A stretch of DNA of 64,000 nt from an uncultured Jannaschia sp. (GTDB lineage Bacteria > Pseudomonadota > Alphaproteobacteria > Rhodobacterales > Rhodobacteraceae), in the NCBI RefSeq assembly GCF_947494025.1, contig NZ_CANLTQ010000007.1, forward strand, positions 62,001 through 126,000, given 5' to 3'. Shown here piece after piece: positions 1 through 7,496 of this stretch (the first letter of the stretch is position 1; every line of letters starts with the position of its first letter). The translations under genes were made by a program, and so were the position numbers. Under the pieces are notes generated by a model that saw only the letters and a list, made by a program, of their open reading frames with translations, did not search any database and was not told the DNA's origin.

Positions 1-443
1 CGCTGCTGCTCGCCGCCCGACATCTGCGCGGGGTAATGCCCTGTCCGGTGGCCGAGCCCGACGGCATCGAGCTCGGCGGCCGCGCGGTCGAAGGCCCCGG
101 CTTGGCCCGCGAGCTCCAGCGGCGTCGCGACGTTCTCGAGCGCGGTCATCGTCGGGATCAGGTGGAAGGACTGGAACACCACCCCCATATGAGAGCGGCG
201 GAAGCGGGCCAGCGCGTCCTCGTCCATCGTCGTGAGATCGTGGCCCAAAGCCTCGACCTCACCGGAGGTGGCGCGTTCCAGCCCGCCCATCAGCATCAGG
301 AGAGACGACTTGCCCGAGCCCGACGGACCGACCAGCCCCAGCGTATCCTTCGCCGCCACCTCGAGCGTGATATCGTGCAGGATGTCCACGACCCCCGCGT
401 TGCCCGCAAGCGACAGCGACACGTCTCTGAGGGACAGGACCAT
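1..443 (-). CDS. ABC transporter ATP-binding protein (YbbA/LolD type), partial
   Basis: The first 147 codons of an ABC ATPase run off the left edge of the window. The reading shows a Walker A motif GPSGSGKSS near residues 40-48, a Q-loop context (VVFQSFHLIPTMTALENV) and the start of the signature motif MSGGEQQR at the edge. This is the small YbbA/LolD class that pairs with an FtsX-like permease, probably encoded beyond the window. The start ATG is preceded by GGAG seven bases upstream. Its start codon overlaps that of the divergent esterase gene, so the ribosome binding site of each gene lies inside the other's coding sequence. In proteobacteria ybbA is often divergent from tesA, which supports both calls. 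The transported substrate is unknown. Confidence 0.93.
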   Translation of the reverse strand, partial: MVLSLRDVSLSLAGNAGVVDILHDITLEVAAKDTLGLVGPSGSGKSSLLMLMGGLERATSGEVEALGHDLTTMDEDALARFRRSHMGVVFQSFHLIPTMTALENVATPLELAGQAGAFDRAAAELDAVGLGHRTGHYPAQMSGGEQQ

Positions 444-1161
444 GATACGTCTCCGGGATCTGGCGGCTTGTCTGCGGCGGGCGGCGGGTTCCCTCGCATA
501 TGGGGCCGTCGCCCGGTGCGGCAAGCCGCTCGCCGCCGGGGCGGTCGCCGTCGCCGTCGCGCTGCCCGTGGCGGCGGAGCCGGTGCGCGTGGTGGCCCTG
601 GGCGACTCGCTCACCGCGGGCTACGGCCTGCCGGAGGGGCAGGGCTTCGTGCCGCAGCTTCAGGACTGGCTCGACGCGAACGGGGTCGATGCCACGATCG
701 TGAACGCGGGCGTGTCGGGCGACACGACGGCGGGCGGGCTCGCCCGGCTCGACTGGGCGCTCGACGCGGAGACCGACGCGATGATCGTGGCGCTCGGCGG
801 CAACGACCTGCTGCGCGGCCTGCCACCCGCCACCTCCCGCGACAACCTCATGGCCATCCTCGACCGGGTGGCGGGGGAACGGGACCTGCCGGTCCTCCTC
901 ATCGGCCTCGACGCGCCCGGCAATTACGGCGCCGGATACGAGGCCGCCTTCGACGCGATGTATCCCGAACTGGCAAGGCGACACGACACGCTGCTTGAGC
1001 CGAACTTCCTCGGCCCCCTGATCGAGGGCAACGACATCGCCACCGCTCGCACGCGCTATCTGCAATCCGACGGCCTGCACCCGAACCGCGAGGGCGTCGA
1101 GCGGATCGTGGCGACGTTCGGGCCGACGGTCGCGGAGCTCGTCGCGCGCGCGAAGCCTTAA
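442..1161 (+). CDS. tesA: Arylesterase / GDSL (SGNH) hydrolase, TesA-like
   Basis: A 239-residue SGNH hydrolase, a periplasmic esterase/lysophospholipase of the TesA family. A long basic N-terminus and a hydrophobic segment (about residues 30-45, ending PVAA) form a signal peptide. Block I is GDSLTAGYG with Ser56, block II has Gly93 in VSGDT, block III is GGND with Asn121, and block V is DGLHPN with Asp210 and His213, so the full catalytic set is present. The start at 442 is the only one that keeps the signal peptide, and AGGGACAGG upstream can serve as Shine-Dalgarno (SD) sequence. The gene is divergent from the YbbA-like ATPase with overlapping start codons. Confidence 0.95.
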   Translation: MIRLRDLAACLRRAAGSLAYGAVARCGKPLAAGAVAVAVALPVAAEPVRVVALGDSLTAGYGLPEGQGFVPQLQDWLDANGVDATIVNAGVSGDTTAGGLARLDWALDAETDAMIVALGGNDLLRGLPPATSRDNLMAILDRVAGERDLPVLLIGLDAPGNYGAGYEAAFDAMYPELARRHDTLLEPNFLGPLIEGNDIATARTRYLQSDGLHPNREGVERIVATFGPTVAELVARAKP

Positions 1162-1225
1162 GGTCCGCGTCTTTGCTTCCCGAATATCCCCGCCGGAGGC
1201 TCCGCGGCCCCGGCCGGGTGCCGCC

Positions 1226-2365
1226 TCATCGTATGAGCCGCCCCGGCAGGTCGTCGAGCGAGGCCGCACCGATCTGCGTCATGTTGGCGATCATGTCGTC
1301 GGAAAGGACATGGACGAGGTGATCCACGCCGCGCGGTCCGAGCGCGGCCAGCGCGAAGTACCACGACTTGCCGAGGAACACGAACTCCGCGCCGAGCGCC
1401 AGCGCGCGCAGGATGTCGAGCCCGCCCTGGATACCCGAGCAGTAATAGACCGGCACGCGCCCCGCGACGCGCTCCGCCACGGGGCCAAGCGCGTCGATCG
1501 CGGCGGGGCCGCCCTCGAACTGGCGGCCGGAATGGTTGGACACCCAGATCGCGTCGGCCCCCATCCCGATCAGGCGGTCCGCGTCGTCGGGATCCTGTAC
1601 GCCCTTGACGACGAGCGGCCCGTCCCATTCGGCGCGCAGGGCCTCGATATAGGCGTCGTCGGGAAAGCCGCGGATGATGCGGCCGGCATGGGTGAAGCTG
1701 TCCGGTCCGCTCGCCACCGGCGCGTAGGAGGCGGGGAAGGCCATGTGCGGCATGCCCTTGCGCGCCATGCCCGCCGCCCAGGCGGGACTCGCGACGATGG
1801 AAGCGAGGATGCGCGGGGTGAGCACCGGAGGCATCGAGACCTGCGCCCGGCGCTGCCGTTCGCGGCGGCTCTCTCCCGGCACGTCCACGGTCACGACGAG
1901 GACGCGCCAGCCCGAGGCCTTGATCCGGGCGAGCATGTCGCGGCGGATTTCCGGCTTGTTGACGGGGTAATGCTGAAACCAGCCCAGATCGCCTGCGATC
2001 GGGCCCGTATCCTCGGGCAGGGCGGCGGCGACGGTGGATTGCCCGTAGGGGATGCGGTGGCGCGCGGCGGCCTCGGCCAGATGCCGCTCCGCGTCGGGCC
2101 AAAGCACGCCGGCCAGTCCCACGGGCGCGATGCCGAAGGGGACCGGATGCGTCATCCCGAGCGTCGCGCGGCTCAGGTCCGGGACGAGGTCGCCCTTCAG
2201 GATCGCCGGGCGGAACCGGATCGCGTCGAGCGCCGCCCGGTTCTGCGCCACGCCGAGCTCCCGCCCGGTGCCGCTGTCGAGATACTCGAAGGCGAAATGC
2301 GGCATGCGACGCCGGGCGCGGGCGCGGAGGTCGGAAAGGGCGGGGTAGGCGACATCGAGATCCAT
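1226..2365 (-). CDS. FMN-dependent alpha-hydroxy-acid oxidase/dehydrogenase-like protein
   Basis: A 379-residue TIM-barrel flavoprotein of the L-lactate dehydrogenase (LldD) / glycolate oxidase family, expected to oxidise an L-2-hydroxyacid. Visible family motifs are FGIAPVGLAG (78-87), WFQHYPVNK (129-137), VVTVDVP (157-163), the Lys254 strand VVKGV, and the catalytic VSNHSGRQFEGGPAAIDAL with His278 and Arg281. The FMN-phosphate region is unusual: where the family has D(S/G)GIRxGxD this protein has CSGIQGGLD (309-317), and the later GR motif is GK. It may be a divergent subfamily with another substrate. The start at 2365 gives the usual family N-terminus. It lies just downstream of the quinone oxidoreductase on the same strand, 74 bp apart. 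Confidence 0.88.
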   Translation of the reverse strand: MDLDVAYPALSDLRARARRRMPHFAFEYLDSGTGRELGVAQNRAALDAIRFRPAILKGDLVPDLSRATLGMTHPVPFGIAPVGLAGVLWPDAERHLAEAAARHRIPYGQSTVAAALPEDTGPIAGDLGWFQHYPVNKPEIRRDMLARIKASGWRVLVVTVDVPGESRRERQRRAQVSMPPVLTPRILASIVASPAWAAGMARKGMPHMAFPASYAPVASGPDSFTHAGRIIRGFPDDAYIEALRAEWDGPLVVKGVQDPDDADRLIGMGADAIWVSNHSGRQFEGGPAAIDALGPVAERVAGRVPVYYCSGIQGGLDILRALALGAEFVFLGKSWYFALAALGPRGVDHLVHVLSDDMIANMTQIGAASLDDLPGRLIR

Positions 2366-2439
2366 GGCGCCATTCCTGCCACCCGGCGCCGCGAAGGGCC
2401 AGATGCCGCGCGCGCCCGGCCGCGAGATTCCGCGGCCTC

Positions 2440-3420
2440 TCAGCGCACCCGGAGGACGATCTTGCCGACGTGGTCGCCGGCCTCCATCCGGGCGTGCGCG
2501 GCGGCGGCCTCGGCCAGCGGAAAGACCCGGTCCATCACCGGCGCGACGGAGCCGGCATCCAGAAGCGGCCAGACCTCCCGGCGCAGACTTTCGGCGATGC
2601 GCGCCTTCTCGAGGACGGAGCGCGGGCGAAGGGTGGAGCCGGTGATCGTCAGGCGCCGCACCATGACCTGCGCGAAGTTCGCCTCCGCCTTCGGTCCGTG
2701 CTGCGCGCCGATCAGGACGAGCCGTCCCTCGTCGGCCAGCGCGTGGAGGTCGCGGGGGATGTAGTCGCCGCCGACCATGTCGAGGATCAGATGCGCGCCG
2801 CCCGCCTCGCGCAGCACGTCCTCCCAGGCCGTCTCCTTGTAGTCGATGCCGGTCGCGCCCAGCCGTTCGCAGACAGCGACCTTGTCGGGCGAGCCGGCGG
2901 TGGCGAAGACCCGCGCGCCGCGGGCATGGGCGAGCTGTATCGCGGTGGTCCCGATGCCCGAGCTGCCGCCATGGACGAGGAACCGCTCTCCCCCTTCGAG
3001 CCGGCCGCGGTCGAAGACGTTGGTCCAGACGGTGAAGTAGGTTTCCGGCAGCGCGGCGGCCTCGGCCATGCCCATTCCCTCGGGAATGCGCAACGCGTGG
3101 TCCGCGGGGCAGGTGACGTATTCGGCGTAGCCGCCGCCGGGCAGGAGCGCGCAAACCCGGTCGCCGGGCCGCCAGCGCGTGACGCCCGGCCCGATGGCCT
3201 CGACCGTGCCGGAACATTCGAGGCCGGGCAGGTCGGAGGCGCCGGGGGGCGGATCGTAGGCTCCGGCCCGCTGCAACGCGTCGGGGCGGTTCACCCCGGC
3301 ATGGTCCGCGGCGATCAGGATCTCGCCCGCTTCCGGCCGGGGAACGGGGCGTTCGCAGAGGGTCAGGACGTCGGGTCCGCCGGGCGAGCTGATCTCGACG
3401 GCGCGCATTGTGTCGGGCAT
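2440..3420 (-). CDS. NAD(P)H-quinone oxidoreductase, zinc-independent MDR family (PIG3-like)
   Basis: A 326-residue medium-chain dehydrogenase/reductase. The N-terminal GroES-like domain carries GVNRPDALQRAG and LPGLECSGTVEAIG. The Rossmann domain carries the NADPH-binding motif GGSSGIGTTAIQLA and the family strand VFATAGSPDK. The structural-zinc cysteine cluster of true alcohol dehydrogenases is absent, which points to the quinone oxidoreductase/PIG3 group that reduces quinones with NADPH. The start at 3420 has GGAGAAACCC directly upstream as SD; an ATG 14 bp downstream lacks one. The gene probably forms a transcription unit with the downstream hydroxyacid oxidase-like gene. Confidence 0.92.
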   Translation of the reverse strand: MPDTMRAVEISSPGGPDVLTLCERPVPRPEAGEILIAADHAGVNRPDALQRAGAYDPPPGASDLPGLECSGTVEAIGPGVTRWRPGDRVCALLPGGGYAEYVTCPADHALRIPEGMGMAEAAALPETYFTVWTNVFDRGRLEGGERFLVHGGSSGIGTTAIQLAHARGARVFATAGSPDKVAVCERLGATGIDYKETAWEDVLREAGGAHLILDMVGGDYIPRDLHALADEGRLVLIGAQHGPKAEANFAQVMVRRLTITGSTLRPRSVLEKARIAESLRREVWPLLDAGSVAPVMDRVFPLAEAAAAHARMEAGDHVGKIVLRVR

Positions 3421-3795
3421 GGGTTTCTCCTTCGCGCGCGGACGCTCGCAGGCGCGCGCGGACGGGGCAAGGGGGAACCCTCGGCCCGAGGTGATGATGG
3501 CGGTCGTGCCCCGGCCGGTCGCGGCGCTTGCATGCCGTACCGCACCATCGGCGCGGGCCGCATGGCCCGGAGCGCGCCGGTCGACAGGACCGGCTCGACG
3601 GTCGGGACAGGTGCCGTGCCGATCCGAGGCGCAGCGGCCGTTGCGGCGAGAACGGGCAAACGACGGTCGCACCATGCGCGCACGATACGGCGCTCCGGGA
3701 TCGGGGGGGGGGCGTTCGAGGCGGAAACGTCGATGGCGATGAGGTCGCCCGTCGGGAGGACCGCGAGGGGGAGGATTGCGAATGGCCAAACGTAG
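3421..3795. other. Intergenic stretch with no convincing gene; G10 run
   Basis: Between the quinone oxidoreductase start and the terminator at 3796 there is about 375 bp in which several frames are open only because of the high GC content. None has family-like sequence, a plausible SD or consistent codon use. A run of ten G at 3703-3712 is slip-prone. The segment presumably holds the promoter of the oxidoreductase, but I see no clear -35/-10 pair. Confidence 0.6.
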
Positions 3796-3828
3796 CGGAG
3801 GCGCGCCCCGGGATGGGGCGCGCCTCCG
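3796..3828 (-). terminator. Strong hairpin terminator after the 3853-4881 membrane protein gene
   Basis: A perfect 14-bp stem (3796-3809 with 3815-3828) closes a 5-nt loop. It lies 24 bp beyond the stop codon of the minus-strand gene. Read on the minus strand it is followed by CTACGTTTGG, a weak T-tract, so it is probably an intrinsic terminator. Confidence 0.7.
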
Positions 3829-3852
3829 TCGATCCGGCCTCGTCGGTCGGGG

Positions 3853-4881
3853 TCAGACGTAATCGCCGAGCAGGCGACTGGGACGACCCGCGAAGGCGCC
3901 GCCGGCCGCGGCGGCGAGACCCAGAACCGACACCAGCGACAGGATCAGCGCGGTGCTGGAAATCGCGTCGCTCGCCGCCTGCGCCGTCTCGACGGCCTGT
4001 TGGCGGGCGGCCTCGACCGCGTCGCGCGCTTCGGTCACGGCCGTCTGCACGCCGTCCTGCACCGATTGCACGAGGCTTTCGGCCTCCTCGGGCGTGACGC
4101 CGAGGCGCTGCTCCATCTGGTTGATCGCCTGCTGGCGATCCTCCTCGGATATGATCGCGTTCGGACCCGCGACCAGACGGTCGAAGAAGCCCTGGATCTC
4201 CTCGCCCGCATCGGCCGGCGATTGCAGGATGTCGCCGAGCGTCTGGCGCGCTTCGGTCAGCGCGGCCTGCTGCTCCTCCTGGCTGAACACGTCGCGGAAG
4301 GCGGCGGTGGCCTCCTGACGGATGTTCCGCTCGGTGATGCCCTGCTCCTCGAGCGTGGTCCGCACCTCCTCCGGGAGGGCGTCGAGGGAGATCGAACCGG
4401 CGAGGTTCGACGGATTCGGCAGCGACAGGTCGTCGGGCACGATCGCCTCGCCCGCGCGCCCCACGGCGCTCGCAGTGTTGCCGAGGGCACTCGTCGCCGC
4501 ACCGAAAAGCGCGCTTCCCCCGACGATCGCGGCCCAGGCCACGAAGACGGTCGTGACGGCCCAGACGGAAGCGCCGTGCAGCATGGCGCTGATCTCCCGC
4601 GGGATGCCGGCCAGACGCCCGGCGATGAAGCCCCCCGCGGCGAGCGCGATGAGCTGCGACACAAGGAGATAGACCGCCGAGCCGATCCCGATCCCGGAAG
4701 CGGGATTGGCCTCGAATTGCGGGTCGAACATTCCGGCACCGATCCCGATGCCGAAGGTGGTGAACAGGATCATCAACGCGAGCGTCACGACGGACCCCGC
4801 AAAGATCGCGCCCCAGGAGACGCGGCGGACGGCCCCGCCATCGGGTCTGGCGGCGGAAGCGACGGGAGCGGGTGATCTCAT
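3853..4881 (-). CDS. Conserved membrane protein (PhnA-like/YrzE-type)
   Basis: A 342-residue membrane protein of unknown function. Three hydrophobic segments lie in the N-terminal third (around VVTLALMILFTTFGIGIG, YLLVSQLIALAAGGFIAGRLAG and VTTVFVAWAAIVGGSALFG). A long acidic, Gln/Glu-rich, probably coiled-coil middle follows, and a C-terminal hydrophobic segment (ALILSLVSVLGLAAAAGGAFAG) ends in RPSRLLGDYV. Similar alphaproteobacterial proteins are annotated as PhnA-like, which does not establish a role. The start at 4881 has GAAGGATC at good spacing; an in-frame ATG at 4905 has no SD. A strong terminator follows. Confidence 0.85.
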   Translation of the reverse strand: MRSPAPVASAARPDGGAVRRVSWGAIFAGSVVTLALMILFTTFGIGIGAGMFDPQFEANPASGIGIGSAVYLLVSQLIALAAGGFIAGRLAGIPREISAMLHGASVWAVTTVFVAWAAIVGGSALFGAATSALGNTASAVGRAGEAIVPDDLSLPNPSNLAGSISLDALPEEVRTTLEEQGITERNIRQEATAAFRDVFSQEEQQAALTEARQTLGDILQSPADAGEEIQGFFDRLVAGPNAIISEEDRQQAINQMEQRLGVTPEEAESLVQSVQDGVQTAVTEARDAVEAARQQAVETAQAASDAISSTALILSLVSVLGLAAAAGGAFAGRPSRLLGDYV

Positions 4882-4996
4882 GCGTTGATCCTTCGAGGGC
4901 GCCATGGCGTTCTGCAAGCGCTGTCCCGACCAACGCGAGGCACGCCGCATTGTTTCTCGCTATCGAGGATTGTTTCGTGGCGCCGCCGGCCGGGCG

Positions 4997-5683
4997 TCAG
5001 TCGGGATCGCGGTAATAGCCCGGCATATCCTTCGGCGAGCCCCGGCCGGGCGCGCGGATGCGGCCGAGAATCAGGTTCGGGCCGGCCATCAGGCGGGACA
5101 GGACCGGGTTGTCCCGGACCCGCGCCTTGACCTTCTCGATCTGCATCACGTCGTCGATGCGGCGGTCGAGAAAGCCCCAGCTCTGCCGCCGGTCCTCGGA
5201 CTTGTCGCCGAGCCAGTAGAGCAGGGTCGCGGAATAGACGCCCGCCAGCGTGGCGCGCTTGGTGTACCAGTTCACGTCCCGGCTGGTGTCGCCAAGCGCG
5301 GTCCAGATCGCGTCCGCCGTGCCCCAGAGCGCGCGGGTCCCGTCGGCGGCATGGATCGGCAGCGACATCAGCGTGACGCCGCGGCGCACGGCCTCCTCGT
5401 GCTCGCCCGCGATTTCGAGGCGGATGCGAACGGCGCGGGCGATACGGTCGCGGAACCGCAGCGCCGGCAGGTCCGCCTCGCCAAGCCGCTCGACCATGGC
5501 GGCGTCCCCCCTGCGATGGAAGGCGAGCGCGAGGTCGATCGCCCCGCGCGGAAAGGCGGCGCGGGCCTGCGCGGGGGTGGCGCCGCTTTCCTCGGTCGCA
5601 CGCCGGAACGTCTCCGGGGACCAGCCGTCGAAGACGACGTTCGGCAGGGCGGCATCGATCATGCGGGATTGGAGCGGGGTCAT
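4997..5683 (-). CDS. COQ9 family protein
   Basis: A 228-residue all-helical protein of the COQ9 family, the lipid-binding TetR-like fold that assists ubiquinone biosynthesis with COQ7 in mitochondria and alphaproteobacteria. Characteristic blocks are visible: FPRGAIDLALAFHRRGD, the WGTADAIWTALGDTSRDVNWYTKR core and the ATLLYWLGDKSED segment. The length is normal for bacterial COQ9. It is divergent from rpsU, an arrangement I recall from Rhodobacterales. The start at 5683 gives the expected N-terminal helix; no strong SD distinguishes it. Confidence 0.93.
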   Translation of the reverse strand: MTPLQSRMIDAALPNVVFDGWSPETFRRATEESGATPAQARAAFPRGAIDLALAFHRRGDAAMVERLGEADLPALRFRDRIARAVRIRLEIAGEHEEAVRRGVTLMSLPIHAADGTRALWGTADAIWTALGDTSRDVNWYTKRATLAGVYSATLLYWLGDKSEDRRQSWGFLDRRIDDVMQIEKVKARVRDNPVLSRLMAGPNLILGRIRAPGRGSPKDMPGYYRDPD

Positions 5684-5713
5684 CGGGGCGTCTCCGGTTC
5701 GGGGCGGGGTCGC

Positions 5714-5742
5714 TGGACAAGATAGGCGGAGACGTCTATATC
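5714..5742 (+). promoter_or_regulatory. Predicted sigma-70-type promoter of rpsU
   Basis: TGGACA at 5714-5719 and TATATC at 5737-5742 are separated by exactly 17 bp and lie about 60 bp upstream of the rpsU start. The match to the TTGACA/TATAAT consensus is good for a high-GC genome. Prediction from sequence only. Confidence 0.55.
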
Positions 5743-5787
5743 GCCACCTCCTGCACCCGATGACGGGACGAACTTCAGCTTAGAAAG

Positions 5788-5801
5788 GTGGTGAAAACCA
5801 C
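5788..5801 (+). promoter_or_regulatory. Small hairpin overlapping the rpsU ribosome binding site
   Basis: GTGGT and ACCAC form a 5-bp stem around a GAAA tetraloop and end directly at the rpsU ATG. The SD-like AAAGG (5784-5788) touches the 5' side of the stem. The structure could tune initiation of this small ribosomal protein. Whether it forms in vivo is not known. Confidence 0.45.
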
Positions 5802-6008
5802 ATGCAGGTCAGTGTTCGCGACAACAACGTCGATCAGGCCCTCCGGGCCCTGAAGAAGAAGTTGCAGCGCGAGGGCGTCTTCCGCGAGATGAAGCTCAAG
5901 CAGCATTTCGAGAAGCCCTCCGAGAAGAAGGCGCGCCAGAAGGCCGAGGCCGTTCGGCGTGCCCGCAAGCTCGCACGCAAGAAGGCACAGCGCGAAGGGA
6001 TGATGTAA
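5802..6008 (+). CDS. rpsU: 30S ribosomal protein S21
   Basis: A 68-residue basic protein with the S21 signature ([20 protein letters not shown] at the N-terminus, then [16 protein letters not shown]). S21 binds the 30S platform near the anti-Shine-Dalgarno region and supports translation initiation. The C-terminal half is almost entirely Lys/Arg/Ala, as normal for alphaproteobacterial S21. The gene has a good upstream promoter and a strong intrinsic terminator, so it is probably monocistronic. Confidence 0.98.
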   Translation: MQVSVRDNNVDQALRALKKKLQREGVFREMKLKQHFEKPSEKKARQKAEAVRRARKLARKKAQREGMM

Positions 6009-6037
6009 GTCGTTCCCGCGATCGTGCCGATGGAATC

Positions 6038-6076
6038 GACCCCCGGTGCCGGATGCGGCGCCGGGGGTCTTTCGTT
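6038..6076 (+). terminator. Rho-independent terminator of rpsU
   Basis: A 13-bp stem (6038-6050 with 6057-6069, one G-T pair) around a 6-nt loop is followed by TTTCGTT. It starts 30 bp after the rpsU stop codon. Clear intrinsic terminator. Confidence 0.85.
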
Positions 6077-6101
6077 GCGGAAAGACGTCCGGGCGGGACC
6101 G

Positions 6102-6716
6102 TCAGTCGGCGCCGGCGAGCGCGTCGGCAGCCGCCTGCGCGCGCGGCCCCGGGGCGTAGGTATCCTCGGTGTCGTCGTAGAGCTCCGTCCGGGCGACGCC
6201 GGGCAGTTCGGCGAAGTCGTGCATGATCCGGTCGGGATACCATGTCCGCCGGATCTCCGTGAAGCCGAGTTCGCGCAGGATGCCGCTGATCGATATGCCG
6301 CAGGTGGCCTTGCGGGCGGCGCCGTGCGCCTGCACGAGCTGCATCGCGCGCGCCGCCATCTCGGGCGAGACCTCGATGCTCTGCGCGACCATGCGGAACG
6401 CGGGCCGGGCGTGGTAATCCATGTAGATGTCGTAGATCGGGGGCGTGACGCCGAAGATCACGTCGCCCCGCTCCGGCGCGGTCGGGTGGCGCCATGTCCC
6501 CGCGGGATCGAAGATCACGCGCTCGCGTCCCGATACCATGAGCGCCGAATGCCCGCCGCCGCCGGTCCGGTTGTTGATCGCCGTCAGGAGCGTGAGCCGG
6601 GGCGGCCCCGGCTCTGTCCAGGCGCGCGCGGCGACCTCCTCCATGGGCGCGTAGACGTGTTCGGCGCAGGCCGCGAGAAACGGCAGCAGCGCCACGAGCG
6701 CGACGGCAAGACGCAT
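6102..6716 (-). CDS. Conserved lipoprotein of unknown function
   Basis: A 204-residue protein with a lipoprotein signal: basic start, hydrophobic core and lipobox LAAC, giving lipidation at Cys17. The mature part contains NRTGGGGHSALMVSG, then FDPAGTWRHP and later KATCGISISGILRELGF. A His in a Gly-rich turn and a later Cys before a helix resemble the permuted papain (NlpC/P60-like) arrangement, but this is only a pattern and no catalytic role is claimed. It is followed on the same strand by the cytochrome oxidase subunit IV gene upstream, ten bases apart. Confidence 0.82.
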   Translation of the reverse strand: MRLAVALVALLPFLAACAEHVYAPMEEVAARAWTEPGPPRLTLLTAINNRTGGGGHSALMVSGRERVIFDPAGTWRHPTAPERGDVIFGVTPPIYDIYMDYHARPAFRMVAQSIEVSPEMAARAMQLVQAHGAARKATCGISISGILRELGFTEIRRTWYPDRIMHDFAELPGVARTELYDDTEDTYAPGPRAQAAADALAGAD

Positions 6717-6726
6717 GCGGGGGCCG

Positions 6727-6864
6727 TCAGGTCCGGAAGATGGCGAGCAGGACCAGGAGCACGATGATGCCGATGACGACCCATTTCGTGAAGGTCATGA
6801 AGCCGGCGAAGGTCTTCTCCTGCTCGGTGATGTTCATCGTGCCGGGCTTGTGCTCTTCGGCCAT
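6727..6864 (-). CDS. aa3-type cytochrome c oxidase subunit IV
   Basis: A 45-residue protein: a hydrophilic N-terminus (MAEEHKPGTMNITEQEKTF), then one transmembrane helix (KWVVIGIIVLLVLLAIFRT). This matches the small bacterial subunit IV of aa3 cytochrome oxidase known from Paracoccus and Rhodobacter, where it packs against subunits I and III with no known essential role. GGAG lies nine bases before the ATG. It is far from the main oxidase genes, which is usual for this subunit. Confidence 0.88.
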   Translation of the reverse strand: MAEEHKPGTMNITEQEKTFAGFMTFTKWVVIGIIVLLVLLAIFRT

Positions 6865-6915
6865 GGCGGCGCTCTCCTGCTTCTGTTCTCGGGCCTGCGG
6901 CTCGTCGCGCGCCGT

Positions 6916-7380
6916 CTAGCCGATGTCCGCGTCGCTGTCATCCGCCTCTTCGAGCGCGCGGACGAGCTTGAAGCCGATCCGCGCAGGCTCGGCCTGATGG
7001 GCGGGTTTCGGCACGGCGCGAAGCAGGATGTTGAGCTGGCTCACATGCTGGATCGACTGGGTTCGCAGGCCGGCCTCGTCGATGCCGGAAAAGGTCAGGA
7101 TGTCGGGTGCATGAAAGCCGACGCCCTGGATGCGGATCAGCCCGGCGGCCCCGCCCGTGAAGCCCATCGCCGCCTCCTGATCCCCGTCCAGGCTGTCCTC
7201 GAAGGTCTTCAGGTAGAAGATCACCCGCAGATAGGCCCATTCGGCGGGGCTTCTGCTGGCGCCGGTGCTCAGCATTTCGGGCATGGAAACGGCATGGTCG
7301 CGCCCGTCGGCGCGCAGTTCGGCCGCACGGGGCAGGACGGCGGCCTCCATGGCCTCGGCGGTGGTCTGTGGCTTGGTCAT
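6916..7380 (-). CDS. DUF6173-like conserved hypothetical protein
   Basis: A 154-residue cytosolic protein. The blocks [35 protein letters not shown] and [16 protein letters not shown] resemble DUF6173, a family of unknown function common in Rhodobacterales. No catalytic motif is apparent. An upstream in-frame start would add a basic, low-complexity extension, so the ATG at 7380 ([14 protein letters not shown]) is preferred. It is divergent from the proline-racemase-family gene. Confidence 0.8.
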   Translation of the reverse strand: MTKPQTTAEAMEAAVLPRAAELRADGRDHAVSMPEMLSTGASRSPAEWAYLRVIFYLKTFEDSLDGDQEAAMGFTGGAAGLIRIQGVGFHAPDILTFSGIDEAGLRTQSIQHVSQLNILLRAVPKPAHQAEPARIGFKLVRALEEADDSDADIG

Positions 7381-7496
7381 GCCGCGCAGAGTGGCGCAGG
7401 CCGGGGGCGGGCGCAACGCCGCCGCGCGGCCTGCCTGCCGCTTGCCTCCCGGGATGCCGTGATGTCTCCTGCCGTGAGGTCGTGAGGAGGGGGCGA

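Noticed and set aside
3703-3712. Run of ten G
   Set aside because: Possible slip site, but it lies in non-coding DNA and no phase-variable gene is evident.
1226-4933. A 1235-codon open frame on the minus strand
   Set aside because: It is a GC-driven read-through: only its last 379 codons are the hydroxyacid oxidase-like gene, the rest is antisense or out of frame with two other recognised genes.
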